Source of the DNA: Eubacterium sp. CAG:841
GTDB lineage: Bacteria > Bacillota > Clostridia > Oscillospirales > CAG-272
Length of the DNA stretch: 35,614 bases
Assembly (NCBI GenBank): GCA_000437375.1
Contig: FR898232.1
Coordinates: forward strand, 97,626 to 133,239
Direction: 5' to 3'
Shown here piece after piece: positions 1 to 5,893 of the stretch (its first letter is position 1; the number at the start of each line of letters is the position of its first letter). The notes under the pieces were generated by a model that was not told the origin of the DNA, made no database searches, and was given only the letters and a program-made list of their open reading frames with translations. Both the position numbers and the translations under genes were made by a program.

Positions 1-803
1 GAGGCGGCTACTGCGTTTACGGGGAAGAACAGTCCCGAAAGTAATCCGAAAAACGCAAGCTCGACGCCGAGCTCGCCTCCGCAGCCGAGCGCTGCAATAA
101 AGCCTGCGGCACAGCCTCTTGCCCATCCGCCGCAGTATCCGCACCAGAGAACCGCCCCGAAGGCGAACACGAGAGAAAGAGATACGGAATGAAACTTTAT
201 ATCGGCAAGAGACAGTGCTATACCGAACAAAAGCAGTGCTCCTCCGACTTCATACGCAGACGGGAAAAAGTAACGTCTGTCGAACAGCGAAACAAAAAGA
301 AAAGTCATAGCACCCGAAGCGCAAGCCGAAAACACTCCGCCCATTATAGTAACCGTGTCAAATCCGCAGACGAAAACCGTTACAAGCGCACCGCCGATTG
401 AGGCGATACAAGCCGTAAGGACTCTTGTAAGTACGTCGTCTGTAAGCCTGCCCGAACCTCGCAGACGGGATTTGTCTATAAAAAGAAAGCAGAATACCCA
501 TCGCGCAGCGCAAACAAGTATTGCCGCAGCGCAGTATGTAAATGCGCTTGTCCCGATCGAGCCGTCAACCGTAAGTCTGCACAGAACACCGAGCGAGGCA
601 AAGCCTACGCAGGATGTAAGGGATGATGTGAGTGCTATGATGAACGGGTATGTATCAAGTGGGGCTTTGGCTCCGGAAAGTAAAAGTCCGAGCAAAAACG
701 TCCCCGATGCGTATACGGCACGGATGAGAAATTTTCTCATCGAACTTTTTCCGTATTCTTCTATCGGCATACCGTTCTTTTTGGCAAATTTTTTGTTTTG
801 CAA
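1..803 (-). CDS. spoIIE: SpoIIE-like stage II sporulation protein, N-terminal membrane part (cut by window edge)
   Basis: The reading frame is open from a TTG at 803 to the window edge, about 267 residues with no stop. A short basic N-terminus (LQNKKFAKKNGMPIEEYG) is followed by a long run of hydrophobic segments rich in Gly, Ala, Leu and Phe, as in the roughly ten-helix membrane domain that precedes the PP2C phosphatase domain of SpoIIE. In that family the phosphatase dephosphorylates SpoIIAA to activate sigma F at the forespore septum. That catalytic domain would lie outside the window, so the name rests on membrane topology, glycine-rich composition and the spoIVB neighbour. The TTG start is preferred because AAAGGA lies 8-9 nt upstream; an ATG at 770 has no good ribosome site. 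Two TATAAT-like hexamers sit at 824-839. Another polytopic membrane protein remains possible. Confidence 0.6.
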   Translation of the reverse strand, partial: MQNKKFAKKNGMPIEEYGKSSMRKFLIRAVYASGTFLLGLLLSGAKAPLDTYPFIIALTSSLTSCVGFASLGVLCRLTVDGSIGTSAFTYCAAAILVCAARWVFCFLFIDKSRLRGSGRLTDDVLTRVLTACIASIGGALVTVFVCGFDTVTIMGGVFSACASGAMTFLFVSLFDRRYFFPSAYEVGGALLLFGIALSLADIKFHSVSLSLVFAFGAVLWCGYCGGWARGCAAGFIAALGCGGELGVELAFFGLLSGLFFPVNAVAA

Positions 804-841
804 TGTATCACGTCCTTTGCTTTATTATACATAATTATAAT

Positions 842-883
842 AAAACAAAAACGCCCGTAGTGCATGTCGATTGGCGACGGGCG
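842..883 (-). terminator. Intrinsic terminator after spoIVB
   Basis: On the minus strand a 7-bp stem (CGCCCGT / ACGGGCG) with an 18-nt loop is followed by a T-rich tract. It lies about 100 bp past the spoIVB stop and directly upstream of the spoIIE-like promoter region, so it would separate the two genes. Confidence 0.65.
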
Positions 884-981
884 AAAAGTGTTTCATTACT
901 TTGCCTTTTGCCGCAGTGGCGCGCGATGGGCGTTTTTATTCGGATTTATATATTATTTTGTTTGATTTTGACCTATGATTT

Positions 982-2007
982 TTATGCCGCGATATCGCAA
1001 AGCGAAGCTGTATTTGATGCAGGAAGCATATTTTCAATGAATATTCCGTAGCCGGAGGTGGGATCTGAAACGAGAACATGGGTTATTGCGCCTATCAGTT
1101 TTCCGTCCTGAATTATGGGACTTCCGGACATTCCCTGGACTATACCGCCCGTTTTTTCAAGAAGAGAAGGATCGGTTACTGTTACGGTAAAGTTCTTTTG
1201 ACTTCCGCCTGCGTCTATTTTTGATATTTCTATGCTGTATTTTTTTCTGCCTTCTCCGTCAACCGTGGTGAAGATATAAGCTTCGCCCTCGTGTACTTCA
1301 TTCCTTTTTCCTATCGGATAAAGCTCGTTTTCAAGTCCTTCGGGAACGGAGGAAAGTATTCCCGTTATACCGGAAAACGTGTTTGCAGAAAGCTTTCCGT
1401 TCTGTTTTCCGGAAAAGAATCCGTGAAGCTCTCCGGGAGCACCGCGTTTTCCTGCCGTTATGCCGGTGAGGATAACATCTTCAACCGTGCCTTCCGCCAT
1501 AGGAAGAAGCGCTCCGCTTTCGGGATCGCATATTCCGTGACCGAGCCCCGCAAATGTGCTGCCGGACGGGTCGATAAAGGTTATCGTTCCTATACCGGAC
1601 GCACTTTCGCGAACCCAAAGTCCAAGCCTCAGCTCTCCGTCGGAGTCCCGAAGAGGAGTGAGAGTCGCCGTCATCTCTTTGCCTGCGCGCAGATATTTTA
1701 CCGTCACTTTGCCTTCGGAATTTTTCACTGTGTCGAGAAGAGTGTCTGCGCTTTGAATTTTGCGGTCGTTTATGAAAACTATTACGTCGCCTCTGCGAAG
1801 TCCCGCATCAAGAGCCGGCGACGCCTCGCTGTCGTTTACGGGTCGAATTCCGGTTATCATAACGCCCTCTGTCCTGAATCGGACGCCGAGCGGTGTTCCT
1901 GCGGCAATAAGCGTATCTCCGTTTGCAGCCGAAACACTTATTACCGAAAAAATCATTATCGCGGTCAAAAAAACAATCAGCCGTGTAGGAGCTTTGCTTT
2001 TTGTCAT
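982..2007 (-). CDS. spoIVB: SpoIVB serine peptidase (stage IV sporulation protein B)
   Basis: 341 residues. SpoIVB is the forespore-made serine protease secreted into the intermembrane space, where it cleaves SpoIVFA to trigger pro-sigma-K processing. Visible features: an N-terminal hydrophobic anchor (about 9-28), a PDZ domain (about 36-118, with LRRGDVIVFINDRKI), and a C-terminal S55 peptidase domain. The probable triad is His157 (GLGHGICD), Asp279 (TVTDPSLL) and Ser294 (QGMSGSPI); the 15-residue Asp-Ser spacing matches the Bacillus subtilis enzyme as I remember it. The C-terminus THVLVSDPTSGYGIFIENML is typical. Length is a little shorter than B. subtilis SpoIVB. In most Clostridia spo0A follows this gene; here a spoIIE-like gene follows after a terminator. 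The ribosome site is weak (GGAAAGCGGAAAA). Confidence 0.95.
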   Translation of the reverse strand: MTKSKAPTRLIVFLTAIMIFSVISVSAANGDTLIAAGTPLGVRFRTEGVMITGIRPVNDSEASPALDAGLRRGDVIVFINDRKIQSADTLLDTVKNSEGKVTVKYLRAGKEMTATLTPLRDSDGELRLGLWVRESASGIGTITFIDPSGSTFAGLGHGICDPESGALLPMAEGTVEDVILTGITAGKRGAPGELHGFFSGKQNGKLSANTFSGITGILSSVPEGLENELYPIGKRNEVHEGEAYIFTTVDGEGRKKYSIEISKIDAGGSQKNFTVTVTDPSLLEKTGGIVQGMSGSPIIQDGKLIGAITHVLVSDPTSGYGIFIENMLPASNTASLCDIAA

Positions 2008-2085
2008 TTTTCCGCTTTCCGGCGGAAGTTTTTTTCATAAACGCTCCGCCGACGCGTTTATGCGGCACTTTTTGTGTACCGCTTT

Positions 2086-2114
2086 TAATTTGTGACGCAC
2101 GGATTTTTTTATGC
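2086..2114 (-). promoter_or_regulatory. Candidate sigma-F/sigma-G promoter of spoIVB
   Basis: On the minus strand GCATA (fits the GNATR -35) is followed after 17 nt by CAAATTA (fits the CANNNTA -10). It lies about 80 bp upstream of spoIVB, a gene known to be forespore-controlled in Bacillus. This is a pattern match only. Confidence 0.4.
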
Positions 2115-2367
2115 TTTTATTTTGTTTGAAAAGAAAAGTAAACATAATAAACTTTGTAAAAACAAAAGAAAACGTCAGAAAAACTTAAAATGAAAATAAT
2201 TGAAAATTGAAAACGTAAAATCAGATTCATTGGTTTTGCAGATATTATATATCGTAAAAAAGACAAATATGTGTGCAAAGTAAAACAGTCGCCTGCTCGT
2301 CGACTTCTGTTTACGCAGTTATCAAAAAATCTGTATATCATTTTCAATAATCAAAGTTTCTTTTGCC

Positions 2368-2442
2368 TACTTTTCTTTTCAAAGAAAAGTACGGTCAAAG
2401 AAAAGTACGGTCAAAGAAAAGTACGGTCAAAGAAAAGCAGGT
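2368..2442. repeat. Palindrome plus 16-bp tandem repeat array
   Basis: A palindrome with 11-bp arms (TACTTTTCTTT, 2-nt centre, AAAGAAAAGTA; 2368-2391) runs into tandem copies of CAAAGAAAAGTACGGT: 2380-2395, 2396-2411, 2412-2427, then a degenerate fourth copy at 2428-2442. The array ends exactly at the stop codon of the DAHP synthase scrap. The rest of the 2.1-2.6 kb spacer is AT-rich with no credible gene. A related sequence (GAAAAGAAAAGTA) occurs near 2139. Confidence 0.8.
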
Positions 2443-2550
2443 CAGAGCATGTCTGCAATTTCAAAAATGAGTTTTTCTGTCTTTTCCCAGCCGAGGCACG
2501 GGTCGGTGATGGATTTTCCGTTCCGGATAATCGCTTTATGCAACAGCCGT
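2442..2550 (-). pseudogene. 3' remnant of a DAHP synthase (aroF/aroG type) gene
   Basis: Minus-strand reading ending in TGA at 2444-2442 gives ...HKAIIRNGKSITDPCLGW then EKTEKLIFEIADML. This is the C-terminus of class I 3-deoxy-7-phosphoheptulonate synthase (family signature GKSITDxCIGWEDTxxLL). Only about 35 codons resemble the family; the rest of the 350-residue enzyme is absent and rplA begins 40 bp upstream. The tandem repeat array abuts its 3' end. It is a scar of deletion or rearrangement, not a working gene. Confidence 0.75.
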
Positions 2551-2591
2551 GACCATCGTCGCGGCATTTTGCCTTGAATTAAAAACCCTTA

Positions 2592-3287
2592 TCAGCCGCC
2601 GAGCTTAGCGGAGTTGACTTTAACGCCGGGTCCCATTGTAGAAGCTACAACGCAGCTCTTGATGTACTGACCCTTAGCGGAAGCGGGTTTAGCCTTGACA
2701 ACTGCACCAACGAGCGTGTTGAAGTTGTCAAGAATCTTTTCTGCGCCGAAGGAAGCTTTGCCTATCGGGCAGTGAATGATGTTTGTCTTGTCAAGACGGT
2801 ATTCGATCTTACCTGCCTTAGCTTCTGTAACAGCCTTAGCAACATCCATCGTAACCGTGCCGGCTTTCGGGTTAGGCATAAGTCCCTTAGGACCGAGTAC
2901 CTTACCGAGACGACCGATAACACCCATCATGTCGGGAGTTGCGATAACAACGTCGAAATCGAACCAGTTTTCTTTTGTGATCTTTTCAACGTAGTCAGCA
3001 CCGCCTACATAGTCAGCGCCTGCGGCTTTAGCGGCTTCATACTTGTCTTCCTTGCAGAAAACGAGTGTGCGAACCGTTTTACCTGTTCCGTGAGGAAGTA
3101 CGATGGCGCCACGAACCTGCTGGTCTGCGTGACGGCTGTCAACGCCGAGACGGATGTGAAGCTCGATTGTTTCATCGAATTTAGCCTTTGAAGTCTGAAC
3201 TACGAGAGCGACAGCTTCATTTGCGTCGTAAAGCTTGGATCTGTCGATAAGCTTTGCGCTGTCCTGATATTTTTTACCCTTAAACAT
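2592..3287 (-). CDS. rplA: 50S ribosomal protein L1
   Basis: 231 residues, the normal L1 length. L1 binds 23S rRNA at the mobile stalk near the E site and can repress its own mRNA in other bacteria. Recognisable segments: AVALVVQTSKAKFDETIELHIRLGVD, VRGAIVLPHGTGK, and the VLGPKGLMPNPKAGTV signature region. It follows rplK after about 19 nt with a good ribosome site (AAAGGAGAG). rplJ and rplL, which usually lie downstream, are not present here; only a DAHP synthase scrap and repeats follow. I found no convincing terminator directly after the gene. Confidence 0.98.
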   Translation of the reverse strand: MFKGKKYQDSAKLIDRSKLYDANEAVALVVQTSKAKFDETIELHIRLGVDSRHADQQVRGAIVLPHGTGKTVRTLVFCKEDKYEAAKAAGADYVGGADYVEKITKENWFDFDVVIATPDMMGVIGRLGKVLGPKGLMPNPKAGTVTMDVAKAVTEAKAGKIEYRLDKTNIIHCPIGKASFGAEKILDNFNTLVGAVVKAKPASAKGQYIKSCVVASTMGPGVKVNSAKLGG

Positions 3288-3306
3288 TTTAAGTCACTCT
3301 CCTTTC

Positions 3307-3732
3307 TCAGTCCTCGACAACAACGCCCATAGAGCGCGCTGTGCCGGCTATCATGCTCATTGCAGCTTCAAGAGATGCAGCCGTAAGGTCGGGCATCTTT
3401 GTTTCTGCGATTTTCTTTACCTGTTCTTTTGTTATCTTTGCTACCTTGTCCTTGTTGGGGCGAGCGGAAGCCGTTTCGATTCCGCAGGCTTTCTTTATAA
3501 GAACCGCAGCGGGCGGAGTCTTTGTGATGAAAGAGAAAGATCTGTCCGCATAGATAGTGATAACAACGGGGATGATAAGTCCCATGTCGTTCTTTGTGCG
3601 TTCGTTGAATTCTTTTGTGAATGCAGCGATGTTAACGCCGTGCTGACCGAGTGCCGGACCAACAGGCGGCTGGGGAGTTGCTTTGCCGGCGGGCAACTGC
3701 AACTTTACAAATGCCATAATCTTTTTTGCCAT
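3307..3732 (-). CDS. rplK: 50S ribosomal protein L11
   Basis: 141 residues, standard length. L11 forms the GTPase-associated centre with 23S rRNA and is needed for RelA sensing. The N-terminal domain contains KLQLPAGKATPQPPVGPALGQHGVNI, whose prolines face the rRNA cleft; the C-terminal RNA-binding domain ends IAGTARSMGVVVED. The start has a GGAGGTG ribosome site. It is the fourth gene of the rpmG-secE-nusG-rplK-rplA operon. Confidence 0.98.
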   Translation of the reverse strand: MAKKIMAFVKLQLPAGKATPQPPVGPALGQHGVNIAAFTKEFNERTKNDMGLIIPVVITIYADRSFSFITKTPPAAVLIKKACGIETASARPNKDKVAKITKEQVKKIAETKMPDLTAASLEAAMSMIAGTARSMGVVVED

Positions 3733-3779
3733 AATTTTTTACACCTCCGAATGTGGTTTCAATCGGGAGAACACAGAAA

Positions 3780-3825
3780 ATTTTTCTCCCTCCCACCTAT
3801 CGCCTTGACGTGGCAACGTCAAAGC
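3780..3825 (-). promoter_or_regulatory. Hairpins in the nusG-rplK spacer
   Basis: The 112-nt spacer between nusG and rplK holds a 7-bp stem with 4-nt loop on the minus strand (TTGACGT-TGCC-ACGTCAA, about 3804-3821), followed by a looser GGGAG/CTCCC pairing. There is no T-tract directly after the first stem, so it is more likely an mRNA structure controlling rplK-rplA than a terminator. Function is inferred only from position. Confidence 0.35.
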
Positions 3826-3844
3826 GGAAAAACATAGATTATTT

Positions 3845-4378
3845 TCAGATTTTTTCAATGCTCTGAGCATCGAGTTCGACCGGAGTTTCGCGTCCGAAAA
3901 CGGAAGCGAGTACCGTGACGGTCTTGCAGTCCGCAGATACAGCGGATATCGTACCCTCAAAGTTTGCCATAGGACCGTTTTTGATTTTAACGTTGTCGCC
4001 GACAGCAAAGCTTGTTGTGACTGTTTTTGTATCGACGCCGAGTGCCTCAACTTCTGCGTCGGAAAGCGGAACCGGACGTGAGCCGGGTCCCACGAAACCT
4101 GTGGCGCCTGTAATGTTTCTTACTATGTGCCAGGTTTCATCCGTCATCATCATTTTTACAAGAACGTAGCTGGGGAAGAGCTTTTCTTCCTTTGTCTTTG
4201 CTTCGCCGGAAGCGGTGGTTGTTTCAACCGTTTCCATAGGAACTCGGACATCGCTTATCATATCCTGTATTCCACGATTTTCAATAAGCTTTTCAAGGGT
4301 TGTTTTTACTTTGTTCTCGTATCCCGAATAGGTATGAAGAATATACCATTTCAGTTCCGTGGAATGTTCATCCAACAT
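3845..4378 (-). CDS. nusG: Transcription elongation/antitermination factor NusG
   Basis: 177 residues. NusG binds RNA polymerase through its NGN domain and can couple to ribosomes or Rho through its KOW domain. The N-terminus KWYILHTYSGYENKVKTTLEKLIE is the NGN signature; LFPSYVLVKMMMTDETWHIVRNITGATGFVGPG follows; the KOW domain starts at VGDNVKIKNGPMANFEGTI. The nusG start lies about 20 nt past the secE stop with an AAGGAGT ribosome site. Confidence 0.98.
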   Translation of the reverse strand: MLDEHSTELKWYILHTYSGYENKVKTTLEKLIENRGIQDMISDVRVPMETVETTTASGEAKTKEEKLFPSYVLVKMMMTDETWHIVRNITGATGFVGPGSRPVPLSDAEVEALGVDTKTVTTSFAVGDNVKIKNGPMANFEGTISAVSADCKTVTVLASVFGRETPVELDAQSIEKI

Positions 4379-4398
4379 ATTCAGACTCCTTCTTCCGT

Positions 4399-4968
4399 TT
4401 AACCAACGGGACGAATGAGGTCAATAAGGTCTTTAAGAGCATAAATGCCTTTTGAAAGACCGAAGTCGAGAAGAGCAAAAACTGCGGCAAATACGATCAT
4501 TGTTATGAGAACGACTGCCGAATTTTTTACGAGCTGCTGCTTCGTGGGCCAAACGAGTTTCTTGAACTCTGCGTTGTAGTCCTTCCAGAACTTGGATGTC
4601 TTCTCCCTGAAGGAAGGAACAAAAAGACGAAGGACAAAGTAAACAACTACGATAAGAACGATTATTCCGATAGCGATGAGGAAGCTGAGATGCTGTGCAG
4701 CCCATGACTTGTTTTCATCTTCATCGTGATCGTGACCGTGATCATCAGATGTTGTTTCGCCGGCTGTTGTGCTTGTACTTCCGCCGGTTGTGGTTGTTTC
4801 ACCGCTACCATTGGTGCTTGTCGTGCCGTCTGTCGATGCTATGGTTGTTGAACCGGAAGTATCGGCATCCTTGTCTTCAGCAAAAACGCAAAGACTGAAA
4901 ACGGAAACCATCATGACGAGCGCGATGAGCAGAGCCCAAATCTTTTTGAAATTGATTTTGCTTGTCAT
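4399..4968 (-). CDS. secE: SecE preprotein translocase subunit with an N-terminal extension
   Basis: 189 residues from the ATG at 4968, which has a GGAGAA ribosome site; an upstream in-frame start would overlap rpmG and is rejected. The SecE core is at about 122-175: an amphipathic segment with EFKKLVWPTKQQLVKNS, then one membrane helix. SecE clamps SecY in the translocon. Unusually, about 120 residues precede it: a signal-peptide-like hydrophobic stretch (10-30, ending CVFAED), a Thr/Ser/Gly-rich linker (35-73), an acidic His-rich patch (DDHGHDHDEDE, about 75-85) and an extra membrane helix (95-117). Typical Gram-positive SecE is about 60-70 residues. The gene context (rpmG-secE-nusG) makes the identity firm. 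Confidence 0.93.
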   Translation of the reverse strand: MTSKINFKKIWALLIALVMMVSVFSLCVFAEDKDADTSGSTTIASTDGTTSTNGSGETTTTGGSTSTTAGETTSDDHGHDHDEDENKSWAAQHLSFLIAIGIIVLIVVVYFVLRLFVPSFREKTSKFWKDYNAEFKKLVWPTKQQLVKNSAVVLITMIVFAAVFALLDFGLSKGIYALKDLIDLIRPVG

Positions 4969-4979
4969 TTCAGTTCTCC

Positions 4980-5129
4980 TTACTTTGTTTCTCTGTGAAG
5001 CGTGTGTTTGCGACAGAACTTGCAATATTTGTTCATTTCAAGTCTGTCCGGATCGTTTTTCTTGTTTTTCATTGTGTCATAATTTCTTTGCTTGCATTCC
5101 GTGCAGGCGAGAGTGATTCTTACGCGCAT
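4980..5129 (-). CDS. rpmG: 50S ribosomal protein L33
   Basis: 49 residues: MRVRITLACTECKQRNYDTM at the start and ending HRETK. It is the zinc-ribbon form of L33 with two CxxC pairs (CTEC near 9-12, CKFC near 36-39). L33 sits on the large subunit near the E site. The ATG at 5129 has an AGGAGGTG ribosome site. Its stop lies 11 bp before the secE start, the standard rpmG-secE-nusG order of Firmicutes. It is the first gene of the operon, behind the structured leader. Confidence 0.95.
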   Translation of the reverse strand: MRVRITLACTECKQRNYDTMKNKKNDPDRLEMNKYCKFCRKHTLHRETK

Positions 5130-5266
5130 ATCGGCACCTCCTGATAATACTTGAAGCTATTAAAAAAGCTTCTGTTTTTGAAAACAGAAGCGCGCACGAA
5201 AACCGCAGCGATTGAGGCACAATCGCTGAAAGGAAAATCTGTTTGATTTTTATATCGTAGCGGCAC
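5120..5266 (-). CDS. Possible leader peptide ORF upstream of rpmG
   Basis: An open frame of 48 codons starts at GTG (5266) and ends at TAA (5122-5120), overlapping the rpmG start out of frame. It has a good ribosome site (GGGAGGT, 9 nt upstream). It reads straight through the inner hairpin and the terminator-like hairpin of the leader. The peptide (VPLRYKNQTDFPFSDCASI...) resembles nothing I know. It may be fortuitous; the value is in its position. Confidence 0.25.
   Translation of the reverse strand: MPLRYKNQTDFPFSDCASIAAVFVRASVFKNRSFFNSFKYYQEVPICA
5162..5191 (-). terminator. Terminator-like hairpin in the rpmG leader (attenuator candidate)
   Basis: On the minus strand an 11-bp arm pair (GCTTCTGTTTT / AAAACAGAAGC, 2-nt nominal loop) is followed at once by TTTTTT. 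It lies between the promoter at 5341-5369 and the rpmG start, so any transcript of the operon must read through it. Confidence 0.7.
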
Positions 5267-5275
5267 TGTTTTCGT
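5196..5275 (-). promoter_or_regulatory. Structured 5' leader of the rpmG-secE-nusG-rplK-rplA operon
   Basis: About 200 nt separate the promoter and rpmG. Within it, ACGAAAAC (from 5275) can pair with GTTTTCGT (to 5196), enclosing a perfect 8-bp hairpin (CAGCGATT / AATCGCTG, 5206-5228, 7-nt loop). The terminator-like hairpin follows immediately. The layout, a closed domain and then a terminator, is that of cis-acting leaders controlling ribosomal or translation genes. I do not recognise it as a named family. Confidence 0.5.
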
Positions 5276-5340
5276 ACCTCCCTCTATATGCGGCTGCGGA
5301 GCGAAACAAGAACCGCAAAAGCACCCGCAGAGGTAAATTT

Positions 5341-5369
5341 ATTTTAGCACAGAAAGCTTGTCTTGTCAA
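5341..5369 (-). promoter_or_regulatory. Sigma-A promoter of the rpmG operon
   Basis: Minus-strand TTGACA (5369-5364), 17-nt spacer, TAAAAT (5346-5341). The consensus -35 and optimal spacing suggest a strong housekeeping promoter. Predicted start is near 5334, giving a leader of about 205 nt. Confidence 0.75.
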
Positions 5370-5411
5370 TAGAAGAACACATATTTTTATTATAATACCT
5401 TATACATGAGC

Positions 5412-5450
5412 AAAAATGTGTGCGGAAAATACGTTTCCGCACACATTTTT
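5412..5450 (-). terminator. Terminator after the YwiB-like gene
   Basis: A near-perfect inverted repeat (AATGTGTGCGGAAA / TTTCCGCACACATT) with a short loop and flanking A/T runs on both sides. It lies 9 bp past the stop at 5459 and closes the gpmI operon; the symmetric A/T runs allow bidirectional action. Confidence 0.85.
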
Positions 5451-5458
5451 TGCTGTTT

Positions 5459-5893
5459 TCAGCTCGCCGTAACGGAAAGCTCACAGCTTTGGACCGTTAC
5501 TCCGCGTGCCTCTATATCATATTTTACGCTCAGTTTTCCGCCGTTGTCGGAAAGCTCGTTTTTAACGCTTTGACCGACGCAGACAAGCTCAAGCGCCGCG
5601 ACTCCTATGTCATAGGTGAAGCGGTAGCGCGTTTTTTCTTCTATCACGCAGGTCATTTTTACATCGCCGTTTCGTGAAAGAAATACCGTTTCTGGCTTTT
5701 CCCGTTCAAAAAGCAGTACCGTGCGCGTCGGCGCACCGTCGTCGGACAGCAACTCGTCGTATTCGACGGAGATTTTTTCCTTCGACGCATTTATCACGGC
5801 GTCGGTGAGGATCTCAAGCTGCTCGTCCTTATCGCCGGGAATGCCCGAACGCTGAACGGATTTTATCTTAAGCTTTACGTCTTTTTTTGTCAT
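5459..5893 (-). CDS. DUF1934 / YwiB-family beta-barrel protein
   Basis: 144 residues. Small cytoplasmic protein of the YwiB/DUF1934 family, which has a lipocalin-like beta-barrel fold and no settled function. Seen here: alternating beta-strand patterns (KISVEYDELL, TRTVLLFEREKPETVFLSRNGDVKMTCVIEEKTRYRFTYDIG) and a typical C-terminal strand LSVKYDIEARGVTVQSCELSVTA. Its ATG overlaps the gpmI stop (ATGA), so translation is probably coupled. Coupling to phosphoglycerate mutase is unusual as far as I know and may not be functional. Confidence 0.75.
   Translation of the reverse strand: MTKKDVKLKIKSVQRSGIPGDKDEQLEILTDAVINASKEKISVEYDELLSDDGAPTRTVLLFEREKPETVFLSRNGDVKMTCVIEEKTRYRFTYDIGVAALELVCVGQSVKNELSDNGGKLSVKYDIEARGVTVQSCELSVTAS

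Noticed and set aside
1291..2040. 249-codon plus-strand frame opposite spoIVB
   Set aside because: It is antisense to a clearly recognised gene, rich in Ser, Arg, Tyr and Cys, and has no ribosome site.
2380..2442. CRISPR array
   Set aside because: The 16-bp units are directly contiguous with no spacers, so it is a simple tandem repeat. No CRISPR array or cas gene was seen anywhere in the window.
4969..5025. Longer N-terminus for SecE (extra 19 codons)
   Set aside because: It would overlap rpmG and lacks a ribosome site; the ATG at 4968 has GGAGAA at the right distance.
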